NCBI RefSeq assembly: GCF_021602025.1
Contig: NZ_BQHW01000002.1
Location: 342,317-406,316, forward strand
Direction of reading: 5' to 3'
Length of the DNA: 64,000 nt
From: Pseudomonas ceruminis
Lineage (GTDB): Bacteria; Pseudomonadota; Gammaproteobacteria; Pseudomonadales; Pseudomonadaceae
The notes below the pieces were generated by a model that was not told where the DNA came from, searched no databases, and saw nothing but the letters and a program-made list of their open reading frames with translations. Position 1 is the first letter of the stretch, and each line of letters starts with the position of its first letter. Both the position numbers and the translations under genes were made by a program. Below are positions 36,348 through 44,830 of the stretch, in pieces.

Positions 36348-36878
36348 TCACGGCCCCGGGCACCCCGCTGCGCTGGCCCGCACGGCGCTGGCCAGCTTCT
36401 GCAGGTTGACCTGCTGGGCGTCGACGAGGCTGGCGATGCTGTTCTGCGCCGGGGTCTGCACCGAGGTCCGGCAGGTCAGTTCGTCCTGGCCCTGGCGCTT
36501 GAGCCGCCATACCGCATCCAGCAGCGCGTACTGGCCAGGCACGGTGTCGAAACGCTGCACATCCACGCGCAACACAGCCCGCGGCAGGCCGCCTACCGGC
36601 CCGCCCAGCTGGTCTTGCAGGGCGCTGCGAAACTCATCCACCAGGTTGGCGCCCCACCATTCGGTTTCAAGGATTACCAGGCTGCTTGCGCCCTGGCGTA
36701 TCACCAGTTGCGGGCGGTCCACCTGGGGCGGCAGGCTGACGCGCTCGACCTGGAACTTTTCCCCCGTTGCACGGCTCGGCTGCGCTGCGACCAAGGTGTG
36801 GTAGTTGTTGGGCGCACTGCTGCAGCCCGCGGTCAGCACCACCAGCAGGGCCAGCAACAGGGTTGGCAGCGTGCGCAT
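36348..36878 (-). CDS. pqiC: PqiC-family outer-membrane lipoprotein
   Basis: A 176-residue lipoprotein. The signal peptide MRTLPTLLLALLVVLTAGC ends in a lipobox (LTAGC, Cys19). The mature part has the ABC-transporter-auxiliary/PqiC pattern (ERVSLPPQVDRPQLVIRQG, WWGANLVDEFRSALQDQL, LRVDVQRFD). PqiC anchors the PqiB tube at the outer membrane in the MCE-type lipid pathway between the membranes. It lies 21 bases after pqiB and is the last gene of the four-gene operon, with AAGGAG before its ATG. Confidence 0.85.
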   Translation of the reverse strand: MRTLPTLLLALLVVLTAGCSSAPNNYHTLVAAQPSRATGEKFQVERVSLPPQVDRPQLVIRQGASSLVILETEWWGANLVDEFRSALQDQLGGPVGGLPRAVLRVDVQRFDTVPGQYALLDAVWRLKRQGQDELTCRTSVQTPAQNSIASLVDAQQVNLQKLASAVRASAAGCPGP

Positions 36879-36899
36879 CGGCTCTCTCCTTGGGCGTGG

Positions 36900-38540
36900 T
36901 CAGGGTTTCACATCGTCCGCGCCTGCCGCCTTCGGCCGGCCACGGATGATCGATTCGGGGTGGCGGCCGAGGTAATCCGCCAAGTCGCGCAGCGAACGTG
37001 ACATGCGCTCCAGTTCCTGCAGCGTGTCGCCCAGTTTTTCGCGTTGCGGCGAGTCGTCGGCGATCGCCGAATTGGCTGTGCGCAGGGTTTTCTGCAGCTC
37101 GTCCAAGGTGCGGGTGACCCCCGGCAGGGTCTGCCCATCGACGCGCTTGACGGTACGGCGCAGCTCGCGCAAGGTGCCGTCCAGGTTACTGGCAATGCTC
37201 TCCAGCGGCAGCTTGGCGATGCGATCGAGCACACCCTGCAGTTGCTCTTGCAGTTTTTCCAGGCTGCCGGGCACGGTAGGGATGACGATGGGGTCGGCGC
37301 CCCTGTCGAAGGCGACCTTCGGCACGTCCGGATAAAAGTCCAGGGAGATGAACATCTGCCCGGTGATCAGGTTGCCACTGCGGGCCTGGGCACGCAGGCC
37401 ATGCTCGACGAAGGTACCGATCAATCGCCGGGCCCCGGCGGTGTCACCCTCGGTATGGTTGAACACCTTGAGCATTTTCTGGTGCACCGGGCCCAACCGC
37501 TGGGGGTAAACGGCCGCATCGACCACCACCGGGAATATTTGCTTTTTCGGATCGTAGTCCAGCGTGATCGACGTCACCCGGCCGAACTCCACCCCCTTGA
37601 ACTCCACCGGCGCGCCCACCGACAGCCCGCGCATCGACTGGTCGAAACGCAGGCGCAGGTACTGGGCCTTGCCAGAGGGCGGTGCGAGGGCCGTGTCGCG
37701 GTCGGCGAACAGTTCGAACGCCTGCTGGTCGGCCGCAGGCGCGGCGGTGGCGGCGTAGTCGGGCGTACCGAAGGCCAGGCCCCCCATCAGGATCGAGGAA
37801 AACGACTGAGTCTCGACCTTCAAGCCGTTGGCGCCGATCTGCATGTCGATGCCACTGGCATTCCAGAACCGCGTATCGAGCGTGACGAACGCGTCGTAGG
37901 GCGACTGCACGAAGACATCGATGTCCACCCCACGGCCGTCCTCTTGCAGGGCATAGGACACCACCTCGCCCACCGGGATCCTGCGGTAATAGAGCGACGA
38001 GCCGATATCCAGCGACCCCAGGTCGCTGGCGCGGAGCACGAAGCGCTTGCCCTTCTCGCCGTAGGTGATGGGCGGCGGCGATTCGAGGCCGGTGAAGTGT
38101 TTCTCGGGGGCTTTCGACTCGCCAGCATCGGCGCCAATAAAGCTCCCTGACAGCAGGGTATCGATCCCCGATACGCCCCCCGCGCCAATTCGCGGGCGCA
38201 CCACCCAGAAGCGCGCACCTTCGGTGGCGAACGATTCCGCCTCCTTCGACAGCTCGACCTTGGCCACTACGCCCTTGCGATCGGGGGCCAGCTCCACCGA
38301 GCTGACCTCGCCAATCACTACGCTGCGGTAGCGCACTTGGGTCTTGTGTGCCACCAGGCCCTCACCGGTGCGAAACGAGATTGAAATCACCGGCCCCTGT
38401 TCCATCCAGTTGCGCACCACCAGCGAGGCCCCTACCAGCAGCGCCAGGACCGGCACGATCCACACCAGTGACACGTTCAAGCGCCGCGTGCGCACCTGCG
38501 CCTGGCCGGGCTCGGCGCCCCTCTCAGTTTCCAGCGCCAT
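36900..38540 (-). CDS. pqiB: PqiB, MCE-domain intermembrane transport protein
   Basis: A 546-residue protein. A cytoplasmic tail and one N-terminal helix (VWIVPVLALLVGASLVV) lead to three MCE domains: one starting at ISFRTGEGLVAHKTQVRYRSVVIGEV, a second near SSLYYRRIPVGEVVSYALQ, and a third at RGLSVGAPVEFKGVEFGRVTSITLDYD. A long C-terminal helical region follows (about 430-530). The MCE rings stack into a periplasmic tube that moves lipids between membranes. The ATG ending at 38540 has AGGGAG 7 bases upstream. It overlaps the second pqiA by 17 bases. Confidence 0.88.
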   Translation of the reverse strand: MALETERGAEPGQAQVRTRRLNVSLVWIVPVLALLVGASLVVRNWMEQGPVISISFRTGEGLVAHKTQVRYRSVVIGEVSSVELAPDRKGVVAKVELSKEAESFATEGARFWVVRPRIGAGGVSGIDTLLSGSFIGADAGESKAPEKHFTGLESPPPITYGEKGKRFVLRASDLGSLDIGSSLYYRRIPVGEVVSYALQEDGRGVDIDVFVQSPYDAFVTLDTRFWNASGIDMQIGANGLKVETQSFSSILMGGLAFGTPDYAATAAPAADQQAFELFADRDTALAPPSGKAQYLRLRFDQSMRGLSVGAPVEFKGVEFGRVTSITLDYDPKKQIFPVVVDAAVYPQRLGPVHQKMLKVFNHTEGDTAGARRLIGTFVEHGLRAQARSGNLITGQMFISLDFYPDVPKVAFDRGADPIVIPTVPGSLEKLQEQLQGVLDRIAKLPLESIASNLDGTLRELRRTVKRVDGQTLPGVTRTLDELQKTLRTANSAIADDSPQREKLGDTLQELERMSRSLRDLADYLGRHPESIIRGRPKAAGADDVKP

Positions 38541-39168
38541 CACCGTGCTCCCTGTCGTGTGGGTGTTCGTCCCAGATCAGGCGTGGGTCGAAGCTCATGG
38601 CAGCCAGCATGGTCAGCACCACCACCAGGCCGAAGAACAGAATACCCGGCCGCGGTTCGATGGTGCCCAGGCCACGCAATTGCACCAATGCAGCTACCAG
38701 CGCCACCACCATGACGTCGAGCATCGACCAGTAGCCAATCAGCTCGACGAAACGAAACAGCTTCGAGCGCTGGCGACGCGCCCATTGACTGCGCCGCTGG
38801 GCGGTGAACAGCAACAGCCCCAGGGAAACGAACTTGATTGCCGGTACGCCGATGCTGGCGATGAAGATGATCAGGGCAATGTCCCAGGCACCGGCTTCCC
38901 AGAACTCCAGTACCCCGCCCACGATGGTGCTGTCACTGCCCTGCCCGAGCATCTCGGTGCGCATCACCGGCAACGCATTGGCTGGCACGTAGAAAATCAA
39001 TGCCGCGATCAGGAAGGCCCAGCCCCGGGCAATGGGGTTGGCCTTGCGCCGGTGCAACGGTGCGCCGCAACGCCCGCACTGCTGAATGCCCGCATGCAGC
39101 TTGCAGGCCTGGCCACACCCATGACACAGGCACAGGTGCAGCGCCTCGGCCAGCGCCGGCGCGCTCAT
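38524..39168 (-). CDS. pqiA: PqiA-like integral membrane protein, second half-unit
   Basis: A 214-residue protein with a cytoplasmic rubredoxin-like Zn finger (LCLCHGCGQACKL ... QCGRCGAPL, four Cys) and four hydrophobic helices. The motif ALIFYVPANALPVMRTEMLG is the PqiA signature. E. coli PqiA is one protein with two such units; here each unit is a separate gene, the usual form in Pseudomonas. The ATG at 39168 overlaps the TGA of the first unit (ATGA), so translation is coupled. PqiA is the inner-membrane partner of PqiB. Confidence 0.85.
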   Translation of the reverse strand: MSAPALAEALHLCLCHGCGQACKLHAGIQQCGRCGAPLHRRKANPIARGWAFLIAALIFYVPANALPVMRTEMLGQGSDSTIVGGVLEFWEAGAWDIALIIFIASIGVPAIKFVSLGLLLFTAQRRSQWARRQRSKLFRFVELIGYWSMLDVMVVALVAALVQLRGLGTIEPRPGILFFGLVVVLTMLAAMSFDPRLIWDEHPHDREHGDGAGN

Positions 39169-39761
39169 ACCTGCACCCACAGGTCACGGATATCACGACC
39201 GGCGATGAAGATCAGCAGCAGGCTCAGGGCCGCCAGGGCAACCAGCCCTATGCCGGGAATCACATCGAGCAACCCCGCCAACTTGATCACCGCCACCATC
39301 GCACCCAGCAGGCACACCTCAAGCATGCTCCACGGGCGCAGGCCTTCCAGCGCGCGCATGCAGCTGGCAAAGCCCGGTGCGCGGCGCCCCTTGAGCGCAA
39401 AACAGAGCACCCAGCACAACAGGGTTATCTGCAGCACCGGCGCGAAAATGATTGCCAGCGCCAGCACCAGGGCGATGAAGGTGATGCTGCCGTGGCTGAG
39501 GATCATCACCGAATCCCACAAGGTGGCCGAATTGCTCAAGCCCCCCATGCTGATGGTCATCACTGGGTAGGCATTGGCGAACACCAGCAGCACGCCCCCA
39601 GTCAAGCACAGCGCCAGGCGCTGCTGCACATTCAGCGGGTTGTGCCGGTACAGCACGCCGCCACAGCGCAGGCACAGCGCGCTTTGGTGCCGTTGCAAAG
39701 GCGCACGCTGGTACACCGCGTCGCAGTATTCGCAAATGATCAAGTCATCCGCCTGGGCCAT
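39165..39761 (-). CDS. pqiA: PqiA-like integral membrane protein, first half-unit
   Basis: A 198-residue protein. It has an N-terminal Zn finger (IICEYCDAVYQ ... LCLRCGGVLYR), then four helices with FANAYPVMTISMGGLSNSATLWDS as the PqiA signature. The start was set at the ATG ending at 39761, preceded by AGGA at 6 bases; the longer frame to 39875 adds an unlikely Cys-rich stretch. It is the first gene of the operon pqiA-pqiA-pqiB-pqiC. It ends in the coupled ATGA overlap with the second unit. Confidence 0.85.
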   Translation of the reverse strand: MAQADDLIICEYCDAVYQRAPLQRHQSALCLRCGGVLYRHNPLNVQQRLALCLTGGVLLVFANAYPVMTISMGGLSNSATLWDSVMILSHGSITFIALVLALAIIFAPVLQITLLCWVLCFALKGRRAPGFASCMRALEGLRPWSMLEVCLLGAMVAVIKLAGLLDVIPGIGLVALAALSLLLIFIAGRDIRDLWVQV

Positions 39762-39905
39762 ATCCAGTCCTGGCAGGCACCCCGGCCCATGCGAGCAGCA
39801 CATGGCAGCGCAAATGCCTGCATTCACCAATGAGTCCATCAAGAAGACAGCTACATGGCAGGCAAGACTAGTCAATTTCCAGGCTTCATGCCTGTATTGG
39901 CCCCA

Positions 39906-40970
39906 TCAGGCTTTGCTGAGCTCGCCAATCTTCTCCAGCCGCGCCCGCACGATGTTGCGGCTGATGTTCAACAGGCGCCCGGTCTGCAGCTGGTTCCCGT
40001 GGCAATAGCGGTAGGCCTCACGAAACACCGTTTCCTCGATGTGCTCGTAGAGGTTGGCGATGTTCTGCTCGAACAGGGCGTGCAGCGCGCTTTGCAGGCT
40101 GGGCGGCACGGCGCTCGCCGCGGGCAGCCCGGCGGGCACGGCCGCCGCCTGGGGTAGCGCTTGCGGACGCATGTCCACCAGGTGCAGATCGCCCGGTGCC
40201 ACCACCTGCTGCCGGCACACCAGCAGGGCATGGTGGATGGCGTTTTCCAGCTCGCGGATGTTGCCCGGCCAGCTGTGCGCCAGCAGCTTGCGTTCCGCCT
40301 CAAGGCTCAGTGATGCGCGGTCATAGCCCAGGCGACGGCAGTGCTCCTCGATGAAGAACTCCGCCAGCGGCAGAATGTCGCCAGGCCGCTCGCGCAGCGG
40401 CGGCAGGCGAATGGTCGCGACGTGCAGGCGGTAGAACAGGTCTTCGCGAAAATGCCCGGCCACCACCGCATCGGCCAGGTTCACGTTGGTCGCCGCCACC
40501 AGGCGCACATTGATCGGGATCGGCGTGCGCGAGCCTAGCCGCACCACTTCGCGCTCCTGCAACACCCGCAGCAGCTTGACCTGCATGTTCAGTGGCAGGT
40601 CGCCGATCTCATCGAGGAACAAGGTGCCGCCGTTGGCCGCTTCGAACCAGCCAGCCTTGTTCGAGGTGGCACCGGTGAACGCGCCTTTCTCATGGCCGAA
40701 CAGCTCGCTCTCGACCAGGGTTTCGGCGAACGCGCCGCAGTTGACCGCAACGAACGGCTCGCGCCCCCGGCGGCTCAGGTGGTGGATATGACGGGCCACC
40801 AGCTCCTTGCCGGTACCGGTCTCACCGATGATCAGGGTGTTGGCTTCGCTTGGCGCCAGGCGCTCGATGCGGCTGAGCAGTTCCTGGGAGCGTGGGTCCT
40901 TGAACACAAGCACGGTGGCACGCACCGACTTGGTCAGCTCGCGGGCATTGGGATGGGTGATCAGCGACAT
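39906..40970 (-). CDS. sfnR: SfnR-type sigma-54-dependent activator of sulfur-compound use
   Basis: A 354-residue enhancer-binding protein without a receiver or sensor domain. The AAA+ domain holds [10 protein letters not shown] (Walker A), [24 protein letters not shown] (the GAFTGA sigma-54 contact) and [14 protein letters not shown] (Walker B); the C-terminal FIS-type helix-turn-helix is [17 protein letters not shown]. This short form matches SfnR of P. putida, which is itself induced by sulfur limitation and activates dimethylsulfone and other organosulfur genes. The start (ATG ending 40970) follows AGGAAAG. It is divergent from an organosulfur operon that has a -24/-12 promoter and a palindromic upstream site, strong support for its role here. 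Confidence 0.82.
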   Translation of the reverse strand: MSLITHPNARELTKSVRATVLVFKDPRSQELLSRIERLAPSEANTLIIGETGTGKELVARHIHHLSRRGREPFVAVNCGAFAETLVESELFGHEKGAFTGATSNKAGWFEAANGGTLFLDEIGDLPLNMQVKLLRVLQEREVVRLGSRTPIPINVRLVAATNVNLADAVVAGHFREDLFYRLHVATIRLPPLRERPGDILPLAEFFIEEHCRRLGYDRASLSLEAERKLLAHSWPGNIRELENAIHHALLVCRQQVVAPGDLHLVDMRPQALPQAAAVPAGLPAASAVPPSLQSALHALFEQNIANLYEHIEETVFREAYRYCHGNQLQTGRLLNISRNIVRARLEKIGELSKA

Positions 40971-41089
40971 GGGGGGCTTTCCTGGCAGTTGAAGCGCGCC
41001 CTCATAGTGCATGAAACAAATTAGATCAAAAACGTATTAATTAATATTTGAATATTCCATTCAGAACTATTCGAATTTTCAACACCGGG

Positions 41090-41107
41090 TTGCTGCCAGA
41101 GCAGCAA
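41090..41107. promoter_or_regulatory. Candidate SfnR upstream activating site
   Basis: TTGCTGCCAGAGCAGCAA is an 18-bp palindrome with 7-bp perfect arms and a 4-base centre. It lies about 110 bases upstream of the -24/-12 promoter, the usual distance for an enhancer-binding protein. Close copies occur at 58709, 58740 and 63970. Confidence 0.65.
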
Positions 41108-41217
41108 TCGAGCAGCAGTGCCTTGCCTGCCGATCAGCAACCCAGCGTCCCGCCATCGCACCGCCCGCCCTACTGCAAGCCTCGCCACACAAGGGCTACA
41201 GCCTTATTTGCGCGACA

Positions 41218-41233
41218 TGGCATGTATTTCGCT
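41218..41233 (+). promoter_or_regulatory. Sigma-54 (-24/-12) promoter for the plus-strand sulfur operon
   Basis: TGGCATGTATTTCGCT has the GG and GC dinucleotides exactly 10 bases apart and differs from TGGCACG-N4-TTGCT at two positions. Transcription should start near 41244, about 60 bases before the first ATG. The divergent gene encodes a sigma-54 activator. Confidence 0.65.
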
Positions 41234-41305
41234 CCAGGCCCTGCAAATGCCTGGGGCGCTCAAACATGCGGCCTGGGCCTGTTGAACCCCTGCCTGGAGC
41301 TGCAC

Positions 41306-42379
41306 ATGATCAAACCCTGGCGTCACGGCCTTGCCCTGCTGGGCGGCCTGTTCCTGAGCCTGAGCGCACTGGCCGCCGATTCACCGGCCGCAGTACGCAT
41401 TGCCATCGTCGCCTTCACCCAGGGCGGGGCGCCGGTGTTCGGCGGCATTCCCGGCCGCGTGATTGAGGACGGCTGGCTGGAGCAACAACTGGCGGCCCGC
41501 GGTGTGAAACTGCAATGGACCGCCCTGCCCCATGCCGGCGCCGGGCCGCAGATCAACGAAGGCTTCAGCAACAACAGCCTCGACTTCGCCGTACGCGGCG
41601 ATTTGCCCTCGGTCATCGCCGGGGCCGGCCACGTGCCGGGCAAGCTGATCGTGCCCGGTGGCAGCGGCAACAACATCTACCTGGTGGTACCCGCCGGCGC
41701 CTCCGTGCACAGCATCCAGGACCTCAAAGGCAAGCGCCTGGCGCTGCACCGCGGTCGCCCATGGGAATTTGCCTTCAGCAATTACCTTGCAAGCCAAGGG
41801 CTGAAGCTCGACGACTTCAAGATCGCCAACCTCAACCCGCAAGTGGGCGCAGCGGCCGTAGCGGCCGGCAAGGTCGATGCGGCAGTGCTGCTCAACGAGG
41901 CCTACGCCCTGGAAGACAAAGGCGTGGCACGCATTCTCTGGTCCACCAAGCAGGGCGCCACCGACTGGCGACTGGTTTCGGACCTGTGGGGCACCGACAC
42001 GTTCGTCGAACAGTACCCGCAGCTCACGCAACTGGTGGCCACGGCCTGGGTTCGTGCCGCCTGGTGGATCTCTCAGGAGCAGAACCGCGATGGCTATTAC
42101 GCGCTGTCCTCCCGTGCCGGTGTCAGCGAAAGCGTGCTGCGCCGTGACGACCAGGACGACCCGATCGCCTGGAAGACCCGCTGGGCTCCCAAGAGCGACG
42201 CCCAGCTCAAGGCCCACTACGACGCCCTGGGCCAGTACGCCCTGGACAACCGCCTGATTCGCGCGCCCTACGACATCAGCAACGACCTGGCCACCGGCTT
42301 CACCCGCCAGGCGCTGGTCGACTTGCAACTCACTCATTACTGGCCGTCGCTGGACGCCCAACTCAGCCAACAACCTTAA
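41306..42379 (+). CDS. Sulfonate/taurine-type ABC substrate-binding protein
   Basis: A 357-residue periplasmic binding protein with a Sec signal peptide (MIKPWRHGLALLGGLFLSLSALAA, cut after ALAA). The mature part has the SsuA/NMT1-like fold pattern: NNSLDFAVRGDLPSVIAG, PGGSGNNIYLVVPAGASVHSIQDLKGKRLALHRGRPWEF, and AAAVAAGKVDAAVLLNEAY. The start follows GGAG at 6 bases. It is the first gene after the -24/-12 promoter. No SsuB/SsuC-type ATPase or permease is in this operon, so it must share a transporter encoded elsewhere. The ligand is probably an organosulfonate or sulfate ester; this is inference from family and context. Confidence 0.78.
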   Translation: MIKPWRHGLALLGGLFLSLSALAADSPAAVRIAIVAFTQGGAPVFGGIPGRVIEDGWLEQQLAARGVKLQWTALPHAGAGPQINEGFSNNSLDFAVRGDLPSVIAGAGHVPGKLIVPGGSGNNIYLVVPAGASVHSIQDLKGKRLALHRGRPWEFAFSNYLASQGLKLDDFKIANLNPQVGAAAVAAGKVDAAVLLNEAYALEDKGVARILWSTKQGATDWRLVSDLWGTDTFVEQYPQLTQLVATAWVRAAWWISQEQNRDGYYALSSRAGVSESVLRRDDQDDPIAWKTRWAPKSDAQLKAHYDALGQYALDNRLIRAPYDISNDLATGFTRQALVDLQLTHYWPSLDAQLSQQP

Positions 42380-42390
42380 GAGTATTCCCC

Positions 42391-43614
42391 ATGAAACTGC
42401 CTGCTTCTCTCGCCTTCAGCCTTAGCGCCCTGGCCTTTTCCATCGGCGCGATGGCCGCCGACACCTTTGCCCCCAAGCCGGACCCGCAACAAGGCGACGG
42501 CCGTGTGTCGAGCTTCTACACCTGGTCCAAGGCCATCCCTGCAACGCCTGGCAAGCTGCTGCGCAGCGAACCGCTGGAGCAGGCGCTGAGCCTGCCGAAC
42601 GCAGCCAGTGCCCAGCGCATCCTCTACACCTCCCTGGACGGTATCGACGGCAAGACGCCAATCGTGGTGTCCGGGGCACTGTTCATACCCAAGGGCAAGG
42701 CGCCTGCCGGTGGCTGGCCGGTCGCCAGCTGGGGCCACGGCACCGTGGGCGTGGCAGACATCTGCGCACCGTCCTGGGCCGGCCGCTCCTACCGCGATGT
42801 GCAGTACCTCAACCGCTGGCTTGAGGAGGGCTATGCCATCGTCGCCACGGACTACCAGGGCCTGGGCGTGCCCGGTGGCCACCCGCTGCTGAACAACCGC
42901 ATGGCGGCCTACGGCATCCTCGACGCCGCCAAGGCTGTGGTTGCAGGTGTGCCGGGGCTGGCCGACAAAGTGCTGATCATCGGTCAGTCCCAGGGCGGTG
43001 CCGGCGCCTTCGCCGCCGGTGCCTATGCTGCCACCTATGCTCCCGACCTCGTCGTCAAGGGCAGCATCGGCACCGGCGTGATCTATACCGTGGGGTCGAA
43101 GAACGTCGGTGAGCAGGACCCGAACAAGGTCGACCCGGCGCTGGCCTACGGCTTCTACACCCTGCTCGCCGCACAACAGTACGACCCCAGCATCGACCCC
43201 CGCGACTTCTATACCGACAAGGCCCTGCCGCTGTTCGAGCAGGCCCGCACGACCTGCCTGTCGTCGCTGGTCAGCGACGTGGTCGGTACTGGCCTCACCC
43301 CGGCCAACGCCAAGAAGGACTACCAGGGCGACAAGCTCAAGCCCTGGCTGGCCCAGGTCTCGTACCCCACGCTCAAGCTGGCACAACCGATCTTCATCGG
43401 CACCGGGGCTGAGGATAAGACGCCTGCCGCCGCCACCCAGGTTGCCCTGATGCAGGACGCCTGCAAGGCCGGCTCGGTGGTCCAGGGCCACCTCTACAAG
43501 GGCCTTGGCCACAGCGAAACGGTCAATGCCTCGCTGAAGGACTCGATCCCCTTCGCCCGCCAGGTAATAAACGGCCTGCCGGTCACGCCCAACTGCAGCC
43601 CAACCGTCCAGTAA
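42391..43614 (+). CDS. Exported alpha/beta hydrolase, secretory lipase family
   Basis: A 407-residue exported hydrolase. The signal peptide MKLPASLAFSLSALAFSIGAMAA is followed by a mature domain typical of the secretory lipase (LIP) family: PVASWGHGTVGVADICAPS (oxyanion region), EGYAIVATDYQGLGVPGGHP, and the nucleophile elbow IIGQSQGGAGAF (Ser in GQSQG). The catalytic His is probably in GLGHSETVNASL and the Asp near GTGAEDKTPA. It lies 11 bases after the binding protein. An exported esterase in a sulfur operon could free an alcohol or sulfur compound from an ester before uptake, but the true substrate is unknown. Confidence 0.75.
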   Translation: MKLPASLAFSLSALAFSIGAMAADTFAPKPDPQQGDGRVSSFYTWSKAIPATPGKLLRSEPLEQALSLPNAASAQRILYTSLDGIDGKTPIVVSGALFIPKGKAPAGGWPVASWGHGTVGVADICAPSWAGRSYRDVQYLNRWLEEGYAIVATDYQGLGVPGGHPLLNNRMAAYGILDAAKAVVAGVPGLADKVLIIGQSQGGAGAFAAGAYAATYAPDLVVKGSIGTGVIYTVGSKNVGEQDPNKVDPALAYGFYTLLAAQQYDPSIDPRDFYTDKALPLFEQARTTCLSSLVSDVVGTGLTPANAKKDYQGDKLKPWLAQVSYPTLKLAQPIFIGTGAEDKTPAAATQVALMQDACKAGSVVQGHLYKGLGHSETVNASLKDSIPFARQVINGLPVTPNCSPTVQ

Positions 43615-43626
43615 GGAGCCCAGGCC

Positions 43627-44826
43627 ATGAGTATCGAATTCTTCACCCGTCTGCCGCTGCATGGCGAAACCCAGTTCCTGCCCGGCGACCCGCGCAACCG
43701 CGGCGACTGGCACGCCGGCGGCCCGAGCACCGGTGCGGTGTCAGGCTTCACTGTCGGCGATCACTTCACTTATATCGACTACCTCGGGCAGATCGCCCGG
43801 GCGGCGGAAATCAACGGTTTCGGCGGTGCATTGATGGTCAACGCGCCCAGCGGCGAGGAGCCCTGGACGGTCTGCTCGCTGCTTGCCCGGGAAACCCGCA
43901 CGCTGAAGTTCGTCACCGCGTTCCAGCCCTATCACTACACGCCCTGGGTGGCGGTGCAACAGGCCGCGACGTACCAGCGCGCCACCGGCAACCGCCTGGT
44001 GTGGAACATCATCAACGGCGGCTCCGACGCCATCCAGCGCCAGGTCGGTGATTTCGAAGACCATGACCAGCGCTATGCCCGCGCCACAGAGTTCATGGAC
44101 GTGGTGCGCGGCTACTGGCACAACGAGCAGTTCCATTACCAGGGCACTTACTACAGTGCCGAGGGCGGCGGCCTACGGGGCCCGCTGAAAAAGGCCGAGC
44201 TGCCGCTGATCTGCACTGCCGGCTCATCGGTGGCGGCACGCGAGTTCGCCGCCAAGCATGCCGACTTCTACCTGATGCGCGCCGAACACCCGGATGAGAT
44301 CGCCGCATTGATCGCGGACATCCGCGCCCGTGCGCTGAAATGGGGGCGCACCGATATCCGCTTCGGCCTGTCCATCGATGTGATTGCCCGCGAGAGCGAA
44401 GACGCCGCACGGGCCGAGGCTAAACGCTTCTTCGACGAAGGCGTGGCCAAAGGCACGGTCAAGGCGCGCGTCGCGCATGCCGGCCTGCGCACGGCGCGCA
44501 AACTGAGCTACGAGCATGGCTACAGCGACCAGGACGACGCGCAATCGTTCGACGACTTCTTCATCCATCCCAATGTGTGGACCGGTTTCGGCTATATCGG
44601 CATCCCGCCAGGCTGCGCGCTGGTCGGCAGTTACAGCAACGTGGTGGCGCGCATCCGTGAATACCACGCCATCGGCATCGACCTGTTCTTCCTCGCCGGT
44701 TACCCGCACCTGGAGGAAGCCTACCGCATCGGCGAGCACATTCTGCCGCACTTTCGCAGCGAACGCGCCGCCCTCGCCCGGGCGGCCGTTTCCCCCGTGC
44801 AACTGCACGCCAGCAACGGAGGCTGA
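43627..44826 (+). CDS. SsuD-like FMNH2-dependent monooxygenase (LLM family), copy 1
   Basis: A 399-residue bacterial-luciferase-like monooxygenase. Typical segments are FVTAFQPYHYTPWVAVQQAATYQRATGNRLVWNIINGG, DHDQRYARATEFMDVVRGYW, LPLICTAGSSVAAREFAAKHADFYLM, and the C-terminal ALVGSYSNVVARIREYHAIGIDLFFLAGYPHLEEAYRIGEHILP. The last segment is nearly the SsuD end. SsuD and relatives use FMNH2 and O2 to split C-S bonds and release sulfite. No flavin reductase is encoded in the window. GGAG lies 8 bases before the ATG; the gaps to its neighbours are 12 and 4 bases, so it is co-transcribed. Confidence 0.82.
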   Translation: MSIEFFTRLPLHGETQFLPGDPRNRGDWHAGGPSTGAVSGFTVGDHFTYIDYLGQIARAAEINGFGGALMVNAPSGEEPWTVCSLLARETRTLKFVTAFQPYHYTPWVAVQQAATYQRATGNRLVWNIINGGSDAIQRQVGDFEDHDQRYARATEFMDVVRGYWHNEQFHYQGTYYSAEGGGLRGPLKKAELPLICTAGSSVAAREFAAKHADFYLMRAEHPDEIAALIADIRARALKWGRTDIRFGLSIDVIARESEDAARAEAKRFFDEGVAKGTVKARVAHAGLRTARKLSYEHGYSDQDDAQSFDDFFIHPNVWTGFGYIGIPPGCALVGSYSNVVARIREYHAIGIDLFFLAGYPHLEEAYRIGEHILPHFRSERAALARAAVSPVQLHASNGG

Positions 44827-44830
44827 GCCC

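Larger units (their letters stand above)
40971..41305. other. 335-base control region between sfnR and the plus-strand sulfur operon
   Basis: No gene is supported here. Bases 41018-41080 are strikingly AT-rich against the genome background and contain the 8-bp palindromes GAATATTC (41050-41057) and ATTCGAAT (41069-41076), candidates for a sulfur-limitation regulator such as CysB acting on sfnR. They are followed by the activator palindrome at 41090-41107 and the -24/-12 promoter at 41218-41233, both listed separately. Confidence 0.55.

Noticed and set aside
40983-40998. A further -24/-12-like site, TGGCAGTTGAAGCGC, on the plus strand
   Set aside because: The spacing fits, but the -12 element is poor and it lies upstream of the activator palindrome, pointing away from a sensible gene start. 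GG-N10-GC matches arise by chance in GC-rich DNA.
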